A stretch of 64,000 nucleotides of DNA from Telopea speciosissima. Taxonomy: Eukaryota; Streptophyta; Magnoliopsida; Proteales; Proteaceae. The position numbers and the translations under genes are program-made. Shown here one piece after another: positions 21,594 to 34,317 of the stretch. The notes below the pieces were generated by a model. It was not told the DNA's origin, made no database searches, and saw only the letters and a list, made by a program, of their open reading frames with translations. The DNA is taken from positions 15,091,001 through 15,155,000 of the forward strand of contig NC_057924.1 of assembly GCF_018873765.1 (NCBI RefSeq), written 5' to 3'. Every line of letters begins with the position of its first letter. The first letter of the stretch is position 1.

Positions 21594-22109
21594 TGTTATG
21601 AATGTGCATTAAAGGATAGATTAGAATTATTAATTAGTCTTGATGGTTAGTTAATTAGCTTAGTTTGATTGTATTGCCCTATAAAAAGGGATTGTATTAT
21701 ATGCATTGGTTATGGAATATGAAATAAGGAATTGTTAGTGGTACGTACGTAATACCCTTCTTCTTGTGTCCTATTTTGTAGGGAAGTGCTTTAACTGAGA
21801 GATAGGTTGAGACATAATATGGTGAGTTTTATTGAGGAAGCTCTGCCTCTTCCACATAAGCAGATTGATTGGGTCAAAACTCTTCACTTCATATTACTTA
21901 AGACTCATCTGTTTAAAGAGATACAATAAATTAAATAACTACCCCCCACGACGATAATTACTCCTTCCACCACTCAACCACTCCATTATATCCCTCACAC
22001 TTAAATTACATATTAATTAGTTTCAACAACCTCTCTCTAACTGGGCTTCTTAATGCTTCCAACGCAGCCACTTAGGAGAGAACCGTGCACGTGAGGTTGC
22101 ATGCAACAA

Positions 22110-22376
22110 ATTTCCCCCTCGTTTAAAACAATCTTGTCCTTAAGATCAAAACCAGGGAACTGATGCAGAATAAGTTCTTCATCTTCCCATGTGGCATCTG
22201 CGGGCGAGAGACCTTGCCAATGGACCAGCAACTGTGGGCGTCCGTTTGTGAGTGCGCCTATCCAAAATAGCTTGCGGTAGTGGGTGCAACGTCTCGCTGT
22301 CGCCAAGGACACTTGGAAGAGTGTTTTGATATCCTTCGTGGGTGCTACCATGAAAATCTCCAATAATTAAATCTAT
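22110..22376 (-). pseudogene. Gypsy chromodomain-like C-terminus, integrase deleted
   Basis: Minus-strand segment reading LGDSETLHPLPQAILDRR and then the chromodomain-like PQLLVHWQGLSPADATWEDEE in a second frame, ending FPGFDLKDKIVLNEGE. Just before it the start of the integrase zinc-binding region (FHGSTHEGYQNTL) runs directly into this part, so the catalytic D,D,E core has been deleted. Confidence 0.75.
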
Positions 22377-23100
22377 TTATGGAGAATTTTTAGGTAGATA
22401 AATGCAGCCCTTGAAATAAATAACTCCTTCCCGAACTGCCCATGGCCCCACGGCCTCCTCCATGTTGATACAGTTGAGAAGTTGTTGCATCGCAACGTTA
22501 GAAGCTATCTCCTCTTTAACAGCTCTTATCCACGATGGAAGTGGATGAGAAATGGCCTTTAATTCAAGACACACGTCCTCCTCTTTCCCATTCTCTTCCC
22601 TTCTTGATAAGGCATCCGCTACCACGTTCTCATGCCCCTTCTTAGACTCGATTAAAAAGTCATAATTCATAAGCTTGTATCACCATCTTTGTTGTGCAGG
22701 GGTGGTTATCTTCTGGGCCCACAAATATTTTAGGCTTCTGTGATCGGTTCTAACAATGAACCTTCTTCCAATCAAATAAGCATGGCACCTTTGAACTGCC
22801 ATCACCAGCGCCAGGATTTCTTTTTCATACGTAGAAAGAAGTAAATTGTTTCCCTGGAGAGCTCTACTGAAGAAAGAGATGGGCCGTTCTTGAAAGAGTA
22901 CTGCACCAATTCCTGATCCACTTGCATCACATTCAACTATGAAAGCTTTGGAAAAATATGGTAAGGCAAGAACCGGCGCCTGTGCCATAGCTTTCTTGAG
23001 TTGGTGAAAGGCTTTTTCAGCTGCTGGAGTCCACTCAAACTGATTCTTCTTAAGCATGGACATCAGTGGTGCCGTGATCTTCCTGTAGTTTTGAATAAAC
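22377..23100 (-). pseudogene. Gypsy RNase H remnant
   Basis: Reads KFIQNYRKITAPLMSML, then RNase H motifs ECDASGSGIGAVLFQ, STYEKEILALV and RTDHRSLKYL, a stop near 22678, and the linker HENVVADALSRRE. It continues the reverse transcriptase half at 29134-29735; the Copia insertion separates the two. Confidence 0.85.
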
Positions 23101-23285
23101 TTAAAGCATTACACCCTGAGTATCTAGTTTGGAATACCCAGACTGCTGCCTCCAGCTAGTATTTATAGGAAACTAGGGTTTAGGTCAGACGGATTAATTA
23201 CTAGATTGCCCCTCACAGCCTGGGCATTAATACAAATAGGATTATATTAGAACATATGAAGGGATATTACATAAATAGCCTTACA
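23101..23285 (-). repeat. 3' LTR of Copia
   Basis: 185 bp, paired with 28949-29133. The CCTCACAGCCTGGGCATTAA block is diagnostic. Confidence 0.9.
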
Positions 23286-24161
23286 ATCTCCTCCTATGTT
23301 CTACATATATCCACCACACATGTATAGAAAACCATTGTTCAATCAGTAATCCAATAAATCAAATAAGTAATAAGTAAACTTCAAGAAATAAAACTAAGGT
23401 TTTAGATCAAAACTAAACCCAACAATAAATCCGAAGTTCTACATGCAAGTGGCTAAACCAAAAGAAATAATCAAAAGGAAAAGTCATAGCAATCCATGTG
23501 ACTTTACTCATCAAGTAAATCATCGTCATCGAGATCCAGGTTCAACCGTTCTCCTCCATCTTCGTCATTCTCTGTAATTTGTCTAATATAAATTTCATAA
23601 GATAATATGAATTCAATCATTTGCACAATAGTATCTAGTTCAACAATAAGAACTTAGTACATTCCATATATGGCTAAAGGTAAATCAAAAACAATAAGCA
23701 TCATCATCAAGTTTTTTTACAAGAACTCGATCCTATATAGTCTCTATCATAAGGACCATACCATATTTCCATTTGGAATACTGTGTTCGTCATATCAATC
23801 AGAGATTTATGTTGTATCATCAAATTTGAAATTGTACACCATACTATGAAAGACATGTCATTAAATATGAAATGACATAAAGACTAGCACAATATCATTG
23901 AAACATATCAGATATTTTCCATATTCCTTTGTGGAATAACAAAGTAAGGAAACTTCACATAAAAATTTGCTACACCATCAAGTTTGGAATGGTTTCACAA
24001 ACTCTCATACTTAGTAACATAACTAAGTTATCTGAAACATGTAAACTGTCCCGAATGCTTTCCAAAGCTAGATGAGATTTGAATAATTCAAAATAATACT
24101 GGGTTAGGTTAAGACCTAACTAAATGGTCTTTAACCCCATCTTTCCCGTAGTTTTGAATGT

Positions 24162-26040
24162 TCAATCTTTGTTCAATCCCTTTGTAAGGGCATCTGTCGT
24201 ATTATCCTTTGATCTCACATCAATCAAAGTGATAATCCCTTGTTTTGTTCGATAATTCAGTATGGCCTGTTTCAGCCTGATGTGTCTCCTCTTACCATTA
24301 AAGAGTAAGTTATTCACTATCGTCTTTATTGCTTGATTATCACATAATATAGATATAGAGTTTAACTTGAAACTCCTCAATGAAATATCCATGATCAGAT
24401 CCTTTATCCACTCTGCTACATCTCCTGCAGAAGCTAGAGCATAAAGTTTTGATTCCATAGATGATAGAGCAATACTAGTCTGTCTCTTGGATTTCTATGC
24501 TACAACTGCTCCTCCTAGTATAAATACATAACCACTGGTGGATCTGCTGTCTCCCAAATCTAAGCACCAAGATGCCTCAGAATATCTTTCCAAAGTTAGA
24601 GGATGTTTAGTATAACATAGAGCATAACCTAAAGTACCCTTAAGGTATTTCATCAGCCTCATCAGGGCATCCCAATGCTCTTTTCCAAGATTACTAGTGA
24701 AACGACTCAGCATGCCTACCGTAAAAGCTATGTCTGACCTAGTGCAACTCATTGCATATATGAGACTACCAATCAGTTTAGAATATTCTGACTGATTCAC
24801 GGTGTTGCCTATGTTAGGTTTCAACCTTTTGTTATAGTCATAGGGTGTCTCAATCGGTTTACAATTACTGTATCCCCAACTAAAAAGTAGCCTCTCAATG
24901 TAATGAGACTGACTAAGGGTGATCCCTTGCTCATCGAAGCTTACTCTCATTCCAAGAATGGTGTCCACCACACCAAGATCTTTCATGTCGAATTCTTTAG
25001 ACAAGATTTCTTTAATGTCACTCACTACAGAGAGATCAGAACCTAAAATCAACATGTCGTCTACATACAAGCAAATAATCATGACCTTGTTTGACTCAGA
25101 CAAAAAATAAAGACACTTATCCGAGTTATTGGTTTGAAAACCAAGGTTCTTTACTGTCTTGTCAAAGTTCTCATGCCACAATTTAGGTGCTCGTTTAAGA
25201 TCATAGAGAGATTTGTTTAATTTACAAACTCTTTTTTTAGAACCTTCCATAACAAACCTTTCAGGTTGGTTCATATAGATTTCTTCTATTAGGTCTCCAG
25301 TTAGGAAAGCTATTTTTACATCCATTTGATACACACCATAGTGTTCAATAGATGCTATGGCAAGAAGAATCCTTATCGTTGCCAAATGACAGACCGAGGA
25401 GTAGATGTCTAAATAGTCTATCCCTCTCACCTGGGTATAGCCCTTAGCTACTAACCATGCTTTATACCTAGCTATAGACCCATTCGGATTAAGTTTTTTC
25501 TTCAGTACCCACTTACACCCTATTGTCTTGGCCCCTTTAGGCAGATCAACAAGGTGCCAGGTCTCATTCTGCATTAAAGAGCTCATTTTCTCATCAATGG
25601 CTTCTTTCCATAGCAGTGAGTCTCTAGATCTCATCGCTTCCTTATAGGTGGATGGATCAGCCTCTAAATGGTAGGTCACAAAATCCTTACCAAAATCTTT
25701 GGGTACTCTATCTCTAGTAGATACTCTTCTAGGTTCTGATTCAGGGAGCATTGTGGGAGTAGTGTCAGAAACAATTGGTTCAGATTCTAAAGGTGATTCT
25801 GTAACCATTTCAGTTAAACCAGGCAAGGTCAGGCCTTTATCTCTGAGGAATTTATCTTCAAAGAATATGACATCCCTAGATTCTATCACCACATTGGTTG
25901 ATAGATCCAAAAACTGGTTTGCAGCACTGTCTTCTGCACAACCTAGATACACACAAGTGTTTGTTCTAGGTCCCACCTTAGGTCTCCTAGGGTCTTGTAT
26001 CCTAACATAAGCTATACAACCCTAAACTTTAAGAGTGTCA
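24162..26040 (-). pseudogene. Copia reverse transcriptase-RNase H remnant
   Basis: An open frame of 493 codons (24495-25976) holds the integrase C-terminal extension (NTCVYLGCAED), the RVT_2 reverse transcriptase (WVLKKKLNPNGSIARYKA, YQMDVKIAFLTGDL, and the catalytic YVDDML) and the start of Copia RNase H (YSEASWCLDLGDSRSTSGYVF). A stop at about 24493 interrupts RNase H, which resumes as ESKLYALASAGDVAEW to ALTKGLNKD at 24162-24458. The catalytic YVDD is intact, but the polyprotein is broken. Confidence 0.88.
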
Positions 26041-27960
26041 TATCTACAGGGATGGTTATGTCATAGTTCATAAGGTGTAGAAGTCAGTTTTGAATGTGGT
26101 AGTCTATTTAGAATGTGATTTGCAGTTAACACTGCTTCTCCCCAATAGCAAGAGGGCATGCCAGCTGTCAATAACATGGAGTTTAACATCTCTGTTAACG
26201 TCCTGTTCTTTCTTTCAGCTATGCCATTTGATTGAGGTGAGTAAGGAGCAGTAATTTCAAGGATTATGCCTACAGAGGCACATAATTCCTTGAACTCTGT
26301 CAATTTGTATTCTCCTCCCCTATCATTTCTAAATCTTTTAATTTTCAAGTTTAATTGATTTTCTACCCTATTCTTGAAAATTTTAAAATTTTTAAATGCT
26401 TCATCTTTAGATTTTAACAGGTATAAATGACAATATCTAGAAAAATCATCTATAAATGTTATCAAATACTTCCGACCACCTCTAGTTGTGTAGATTTTAA
26501 AGTCACAAATGTCAAAATGTATAAGTTCAAGAAGTTGAGTGCTCCTAGAAATCGGTCTGAAAGGTTTTCTAATTATTTTGGTTTGAGCACACGCTTCACA
26601 TCTGTTAAATCTAATTGAAGTGTCTAATGGTAAATTATGAGTTTTAACTAATTTGAACATTTTTCTATAGTTCACATGTCCTAACCTACAGTGTAGTATT
26701 TTGGGATCAAGTGAAGTATGGTTAACCTGGTTTATTGTCTCATTAGCTAAACTCAACCTAAACATACCATTCAAATTATAAGCACATCCAAAATAAAAAG
26801 AGTTAACAGACAGTATTACTCTACCACTACTAAAAGTAATAGACATGCCAACATCAAGCAAAATTTCAATTGAAATTAAATTTTTTTCAAAATCAAGAAA
26901 GATTTTAATATTTTTCAAAGTAAGTATTTTACCTGATGAAAGAACCAGGTTCGCTATCCCTTGTTGAATCACTTCCACGACGTCTCCATTTGTAACAGTG
27001 ACAGTCTCTGCTACTTGAACAACATCAGTGAGCAGGTCCTTTCTATTGCAAACATGACAAGTCGCTCCAGAATCTAACCACCAATCTGAAGATGTACTGG
27101 CCAACCCCTTACCCTTGCCAACCATGGCAGCAAAGTTGGTAGGTTCAGTCTTGTCCACCAACATGTAAACTTTCTTCTGTGGTGTGTCAGAGTTTCCTTT
27201 CTTACGACCCCTACACTCAGATGCATAGTGACCCCATTTTTCACAGTTGCGACACTTGCCCTTCTTTTTAAAATTAGTCTTTTTGGCCTCCACCTGTTGG
27301 GGTTCTTTCTTAGGTGGCTTAGACTACCTAAGATTTTTCTTGGGTTATGAAACTTAATTGACAGATGTTTGTTGTTGTTTCACCATCTCCAAGTTATTCC
27401 TAGATCTGTTCTCATCTTCAATTCTAATGAACCATTTGATCGAGATCATCTAGCCCCACTTGTGTTTTCTTCCTATGCATCTCAGTTTTAAAGGAATGTC
27501 AGGTAGAGGGTAACTTAAAGATAATTGCACCCACTAAAAATGCATCAACAACAGGGATGTTTTCTTGGTTCAGTTTTGTTCTTAAGTTCTCAAAGTCTGT
27601 TACTTGAGGAAGTATTTCCTTGTCTTCTTAAAACTAGTTCATAAACTTGTCAACCAAGTGAGTCTTTGATAGGTCCTCCTCCTTTTTGAATTGAGCTTCT
27701 AGGTTTTCCCAAATCTCTTTTGCAGTCTCATATTTACTATAGGTCTCTGCCAGCCTATCTGACAGGCAGTTCAATAGGTAGTCTTTGCAAAAGTCCTCAT
27801 CACTTATCCATTGAGCTTCAGTTAGGTCCGTGCAATCAGAAAATTTATTTACTACAGTGTAGAAATATTGAGGTACTTCAGTCCAAACTGAGTCCTCCTT
27901 TTCCAAGAACTGAACTCAGAACCACTAAAGCTTTCCAATTTGATCATCTCAATTGGAACA
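26041..27960 (-). pseudogene. Copia gag-protease-integrase remnant
   Basis: Gag begins about 27960 and reads to 27634 (EDFCKDYLLNCLSDRLAETY); it is broken by stops between about 27300 and 27634. A 410-codon frame (26061-27293) then carries the CCHC knuckle CRNCEKWGHYASEC, the protease WWLDSGATCHV with intact DSG, the GAG-pre-integrase HCRLGHVNYRKM, and an integrase core with FDICDFK, NDRGGEY and SPQSNGIAERKN. The first integrase aspartate and the DSG are preserved, so this copy is better kept than the one at 3265. Confidence 0.87.
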
Positions 27961-28948
27961 GCGTGTTTCTCTATATTTATGTGATTTGTTTATATGCCCA
28001 AGCAAAATTTCAAATAAAAAATAAATGCTCAAGGAACAGTCACACCTGAGATGGAGAACCCTGGATTTAGACGACGGAGGAAAAGATGGCGGCGGTATAG
28101 TGGCGTCGACAGTCGTGGTGTGCACCCTAGTGCTGGCAGGCACGAGTCACTGGCTGCTATTCGGTGACGGCTGACACTGGTCGCAGCCTGTAGGTAGTGA
28201 CCGATCTCAAAAACAAATCAAAAGCTAAAGCCTTTTTGTCTTCTTCTACTTTTCCTTTGTTTTTTTTTTTTTTTTTTTTTTCAAAATCAAAAACAAAGTT
28301 TGACATTTTGTCCTATTCTCAAACAAAAGCTTAGACCATTCTCACTCAACGAATTCTAATTTCTTTTTTTTTTCCAACAAATCAAACCAATTCGTTGAAG
28401 AGATAGCTCTCTCTCTCTCTTCTTATCAAAACAAAAGAGCTCTCTGCCTCTCTGCTAACGTCAAATCAACCCTTGTTAAACTTTTGAATTTTTTTTTTTC
28501 CAAATAATCAATCAAAGCAAGAGGGTGTTTGACCAAACAAAAAGCTGCAGCCACGTCCTTTTTGGTTTTAACTAATCAGGGAAAACTTGATCAAAAACTG
28601 TTGATTATCACGTCCGAAGCAGTGATTCGTAAATCAAATGTGTACGAACAAAACAATGTATTAAAAGTCGAAGCTGAACCCGATCTCTCAAAGGAAAACC
28701 TGCGCCGATCTCTCAAACGAAAAACCTGTAGAGTGTTTGACCGAGATCGTATAAAACAAAGAATGCAATTCTGCTGAAGCCGATCTCTCAAAAGAAAAGA
28801 AAAATTATAGAATGGTGACGTACGATCAACCACAAATTTGATTCCAAAAATCCAAAAATCCAAAAATCCAAAGCCGATCTTGATCGTAGAAAAACAAAAT
28901 AATAATGCTTTAAGATTGTTAGGGTTTAGGGTTTAAGCACAAGGTTGT

Positions 28949-29133
28949 TTAAAGCATTACACCCTGAGTATCTAGTTTGGAATACCCAGACTACTACCTC
29001 AAGCTAATATTTATAGGAAACTAGGGTTTAGGTCAGATGGACTAATTACTAGATTGCCCCTCACAGCCTGGACATTAATACAAGTAGGATTATATTAGAA
29101 CATATGAAGGGATATTACATAAATACCCTTACA
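28949..29133 (-). repeat. 5' LTR of Copia
   Basis: 185 bp, paired with 23101-23285. The leader downstream is AT-rich with repeated GATCTCTCAAA motifs. Confidence 0.9.
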
Positions 29134-29735
29134 TATCCGATCAAGCCTAAGAAGCCCCTCATGCCCTTAACAGTCTTTGGTTTGGGCCAATTCGTCATTA
29201 CTGCCACCTTCTCGGGATCTACCTCCACGCCATTATGTGATATAATGTGTCCAAGATAATGAACATGTTGCTGGCCAAAACTGCATTTTTGTTTCTTCAC
29301 AAAGAGTTGATGAGACCGGATAATGCTTAAGGTGATCTTCAAGTGCTCCAAATGCTCCTCCCAGGTTGCACTATAAACTAAAATATCATCAAAGAAAACC
29401 AAAACAAACTTCCTGAGTTGTTCACAAAATACCTGGTTCATCAGTGATTGAAAGGTTGATGGCACATTAGTGAGTCCAAATGGCATTACTAAAAACTCGT
29501 AATGTCCATGATGAGTGTGAAATGCCATCTTTTCTACATCTTCTGGAGCAACTCTGATTTGGTGATATCTCAACCGCAAATCAAGCCTTGAGAAATAGTG
29601 GGCCCCATGGAGTTCGTTTAGGAGTTCATCAATTATTGGAATGGGTAAACGACCCTTGATCATTACCCGATTGAGAGCTCGATAGTCCATGCACATACGC
29701 CATGATATATCATGCTTCTTGACTAAGATTATAGG
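29134..29735 (-). pseudogene. Gypsy reverse transcriptase remnant (C-terminal part)
   Basis: Open from LPIILVKKHDISWRMCMDYRALN through YHQIRVAPEDVEKMAF, MPFGLTNVPSTFQ and the catalytic FVLVFFDDILVYS to GMRGFLGLIGY, where the Copia interrupts. At 29736 it is cut by the solo LTR; the preceding part is at 32528-32700. Confidence 0.88.
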
Positions 29736-29740
29736 CAAAG

Positions 29741-32522
29741 TGTCACACCCCGGCCCGGTTATTAAGGGCCAAGTGTGGCGGGATGTCTCTGACATCCAAC
29801 CAATCCCCAAGGATCTCAAGTGCAGTACCCTATTCACAATCATTGCTCACAAATACAGTAATCAGAGGCAGCGGAAATAATTTAATTAATAGAGATAATA
29901 TCATTAGTAAGAGAAGTCTAAATGATATTTCATTTATATAAATGATAAGGCTTGTGATACAACTATACAGTTCTCAAAGGTAGCATAGAGTAAAAGTATA
30001 CAAGAAACTATTCTATAAATATGTAAAGCATTTATAAAGCATGAAAGAGTGGGGAGGTAGCCTGGACTATCAGGCCAAGATCAGGAGGTTACCCAATCAT
30101 CACGTGCGCACGAAGTATCGTGCACTTCAAACTCCAGCGCCGCAAATCCAACATTAGAAGTAACTAAATTACCTGAAAATAAGGATATCCACAAGGGTGA
30201 GCTCTCAACTGAGCCCAGTAAGGGGGGTACAAGCATACAAACACAATAAATCCATGATGCATGTGCTAAACTAACATGTTCTTAGCACAGATACTAAGTC
30301 TCATGGGGTATATGTACTACTACTAGTGGTAGATGCTAACCTCGGTCCCGGAACTAACCCTTTGATCACCCGAGCGAAACCATTCTACCACGGTGAGGAC
30401 CCGCCAGTTTCAGAACTAACACATCGGACCCCGACAGACCCCCAAATGACCAACCCTGCCTGTTTATTCCCACAGCGGAATTAGGGACCCGCTAACATGG
30501 GACAGAAGATGGCATCCCGGAACTAACACATCAGTCTCTGCCACGGGTTGTCCAACACCTTTTCCCCTGTTGGTAAGGGGCGTAGTACTGGGTAATGAAT
30601 ATCAACCTAGCCCAATGCAGTCTAAACATGATGAGGCAAGCATGATCTGAGTTATAAATTACCGAATTCCATCACCATAAATTCACATCATATAAATAAT
30701 CAATGCAAATGCAATGCAGTATGTCTTTGTGCAACCTATTTTACATGCAGTCTAATGCATTAAATAAAAGCTAGAAAACTACATGCTCCAGGTATAGAGG
30801 TAATGATGCATGAGCATGGCATTCAGCATAAAGTTGAAATTAATGTGATAAACACGCAGGAAATTAAGGTCGAATCCCCTTACCTGTAGTTGTAGCTAGC
30901 CTAGGTGAATAAACTCCAATAGGCAGGCAAGAACAGACCAAGACAGTCCTAAATATGAGACAAGAATATTATAGATTAGCTATAGAAGAAATTCTAGGTC
31001 AGTTACCCACCAACAATCCAACAAACCGACTAGAAAACAGTAGAAACAGCCCTAAACAACATACCAAACACCATGCCATAGGTTCTGGGATGGTCCAAGG
31101 TCAAGTCCCAAGGGGTATAGGTCATAAGGGCACAAAAATATGGGAGCCGGATGCAGACTTCTAGGGAGCGCAACCGCTGGGCCTGCTGACAAGATCCGGT
31201 CGTGTCCGAATTTGGGGGTTTTGCTTCAATTGGCCAGATCTTTGCATGTATGGCCCAAATTAGGAGTTTTAACATTAATTCAAGGTGGGTCAATCTATTT
31301 TGGGTGTTCAATTTCATAAATAGTTAGTTAATTTAGGAATTTCTTCAATTAAACCTAAATTAGCTAGGTTAGGGTTTACTATACAAGTAATAGCTTCAAC
31401 ATTGAAGGTTTGATTAGAGTTTAACACTCAATTTCAGGTCTGATTGGGCTGGAAATAGTTAGAACAGCCCAATCTCACAACAAAATCTAATTATTCAAGC
31501 TTAACTTTGAAGCTTTAATGGAGTCCAGCCATCTTAGGTGTATTTAGACTAAAAATAAACTAAACTTAGAGGAGAAGGAGAAGGATACAGCAAGGGTTCT
31601 CAGGGCTTACCAGAAATTAGAGGCAGAACAGGTGCTGGAAGCACTTCTAATGGAGATTCAAGTTCAGGTTCGGTTGTGGGAGATAAGCCTTCAAGAGCAG
31701 CCCTTGTTCTCTCTTCTTCTCTTCTCTTTTCCCTTTTCTTTCTTCCTTCTCCAAGCTGGAACGAATTTTTCAGCTTCTCTAACTTGTAATGTGTTTTGTA
31801 AATAGTATATGAGAAGTTATATATATATAGGATACTTAACCACTAAGGGGCAGAATGGTCATTTGGTTATAAATTATTTCTAAAATTGATTCTTTTGTAT
31901 TTATTACCTTATTCTAGCTACAGATCGACGTCATGCGACATCAGGGATGACCCGGATACGGGTAACTGTCCGGAACCACTTTCCCCACTGGGGAACTGGG
32001 TCCCACGGGGTCAATTTTACTAAAATACCCTTCTAACCCTAGTTGGTCGTACAAAACGTTATATAAATATATTTTAAATTATACTTACATTGAGTTTAAT
32101 TAAGGGGAGGTCCTGCACTGTCCGGCCAGCAGACTGCACACGAGTAGCTCAGTGCGGGGTCCCACAAGGTAAAAATTACTATTCTACCCCTAATACACTA
32201 ATTAATTAAAAATACAACATATATACATATAAAATGGGATTCTTAATTGAGATTCGGCTTAAGACAGAGAGAGGCTTCGCAGGCCATCAATCCAGCATGC
32301 CACGCTTATGTGTTGTCTTCCGCTAGACACCTCAGACTCATTTAAGGTCACGGTAGTTGGCTGATCGGAATGCCTTTACAGACGAGTCATGAGATAGGTC
32401 TGAATTTCTTAATCAAGACGGCCCACAACTTAGAGGCTAGTATGGGCAAAGTTGAACTAGAACTTGAAATCACACAGATTCCAAAAGTTCAAATTTATTC
32501 AAAAATTTGACCGGGTTTCACA
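29741..32522 (-). mobile_element. 2.8-kb solo LTR inside Gypsy reverse transcriptase
   Basis: On the minus strand it starts TGTGAAACCCGG and ends CCGGGGTGTGACA, with the 5-bp duplication CAAAG at 29736-29740 and 32523-32527. It has TG...CA ends, a TATATATATA promoter-like tract near 31820, and no gag or pol. The size and terminal sequence resemble long LTRs of Tekay-type gypsy elements (inference). Removing it rejoins the Gypsy frame SNSPYSL|PIILVKK. Confidence 0.88.
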
Positions 32523-32527
32523 CAAAG

Positions 32528-33260
32528 AGTAGGGACTATTGCTAGGCCGCACGATACCGGAGGAGAGCATTTCTTTAACCAACCTTTCAATTTCCTTCTT
32601 TTGGAAATGTGGGTATCGATAGGACTTTAAACATACGGGCTGGCTATTCTCCTTTAGTGGGATGCGATGATCGTGCCCTCTAGTTGGTGGTAACCCCCTT
32701 GGTTCCGAGAATACATCTTCAAATTCATCTAGAGGTGTTTAGAGCCGTTGAGGTGTGGGCCCTTCTCTTATGCTTGGCGCGGTGGCATCAAAAGAGTACA
32801 ACTATAATAAGAGTCCCTATTGCGCTTTTCCAACTTCCCGATTGGGGTCTTGCACGATCTTATCTGTTCGGGTGGTTCTTCCCTTGAGGACGACTTCTCT
32901 CCTCTTAACCTTAAACCTCATATCAAGGTGTGCAAAGTCCCAAAGGATTGGTCCCAATGTCCTGAGCCAATGAGCTCCAAGCACAACTTCATATCCTCCT
33001 AAAGATGAGAGGAAGAAGTCAACCATAAAAGGAACTCCTTGTATTGTAATTTCAAAGTTGGTACAGACACCTGGGCTGGAAATCTTCTCTCCAAAATCAA
33101 CCATAACCTTAAAAGATTGCTGCTTAGTTTTAGGGATTAACCCTACCTTCTTGGCTAATTTCATACTCATAAAATTGTGAGTACTTCCCGAATCAATAAG
33201 AATAGATACAGCCACCTGTCCTAGGCTACCATTCACTCTCATTGTCTCTGGAGATCAAGT
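32528..33260 (-). pseudogene. Gypsy protease and start of reverse transcriptase
   Basis: Minus-strand frame 32817-33242 contains the aspartic protease motif LIDSGSTHNFMS and continues to GAHWLRTLGPI. Further on, HFQKKEIERLVKEML and SGIVRPSNSPYSL (32528-32610) mark the N-terminus of reverse transcriptase in another frame. Frameshifts lie between. Confidence 0.8.
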
Positions 33261-34296
33261 TCCTGCAATAGCATGTAAAGAAATCTCAGGAGCTTCTCCC
33301 ATCTCCTCGGTTCCCTCCTCAACCAAAGCTTCCATCGAGTCAGCTTCTTCTTCCTCGTAGCAGCCCTCCAGTAAAAATATCTTTTTGTAGCGGTGACCAG
33401 GAATGAACTTCTCATTGCAATTAAAGTAAAGCCCTTTCGCCCTTCGTTCTTGCATTTCAGTTAGTCACCTTTAGAATGGGTATGGTACGGCTTCCACTTG
33501 AAGGTTCCTTGGTGATAGGAGCTATCTTCCGCACATCAAAGGGAGGCGCTGAGAGTTGTTCTTCACCTCAAACAATGGGGCTAACCCGATAGCCACAGAC
33601 AGTGTCGCAGGTCGGCTCATAAGCACGACTGCCCTTATATTGTCTTTCAACCCACTAACAAAACAACTCACCTATTGATCAGGTGACAAAGGTCCCACCT
33701 TAGCTAGTACCTTCTCGAACTTGGTCTGGTATTCGCGGATCGACCCCATTGGTTGAAGCTTCATCAACTCGCTGATAAAAATCTTGAAACTGCGTCGAAC
33801 CGAAGCGAGCATGAATTCCTTCGCAAAATCCATGCCAAGTTACATTGGCCTCATCTTGCTTATACAATTGGTACCACATTTGGGCATCACCATCCAGATG
33901 AAAGGATGCAAGAGCCACCTTCTCTTCCTTCGGGGTTTAATGGAACTGGAAGAACTGTTCGACCCTGCAGGTCCAGCTTGTTGTGTCCTCCTCACCACTA
34001 TAGCTGGGAAAGTCTAATTTTACCAGTTTGGGTGCAAACGGTTGTTGGGTTGAAGTGGTTCATTGACTCTAATTCAGAGGGGGAGATCGAGCCAGATTAG
34101 GAATTTGGGTGCCCGATCTAGAAGTTCCTTCCATCTCGGGTACAATAAAACTTAGTCCAGTCGAACCCATTTTCTTGAAAAGTTCAGATAGTTTGGTGAG
34201 GATTTGTTGTTGTCCTTTGAGCTTGGATAGGATTAACTTCTGCCCGTCATTGAGCGAGTTGACATCGCCTTCCAACCGATCGACCCTTTCGTCCAT
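33255..34296 (-). pseudogene. Gypsy gag remnant
   Basis: Reads from MDERVDRLEGDVNSLND (34296) with a coiled-coil-like N-terminus, then ALASFHLDGDAQMWYQLYKQ (retrotransposon gag domain, 33700-33918), then AKGLYFNCNEKFIPGHRYKK (33420), a zinc knuckle whose first and last cysteines have become other residues. Broken by several frameshifts. Confidence 0.8.
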
Positions 34297-34317
34297 TCCC
34301 TTACTCTGATACCAAGC

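Larger units (their letters stand above)
23101..29133 (-). mobile_element. Ty1/copia retrotransposon, near full length, decayed
   Basis: LTRs of 185 bp at 28949-29133 (5') and 23101-23285 (3'), starting TGTAAGG, with about 9-10 differences by eye. The polypurine tract AGGAGGAGAT abuts the 3' LTR. It lies inside the Gypsy reverse transcriptase/RNase H junction (GLIGY | KFIQNY). No clean target duplication remains: the three or so codons normally between these Gypsy motifs are missing and the LTR lacks a clear CA end, so the junction suffered a small deletion. Same family as the truncated element at 3265. Confidence 0.9.

Noticed and set aside
30955-31317. Small frames on both strands inside the 2.8-kb solo LTR
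   Set aside because: No retrotransposon or host domain; LTR sequence only.
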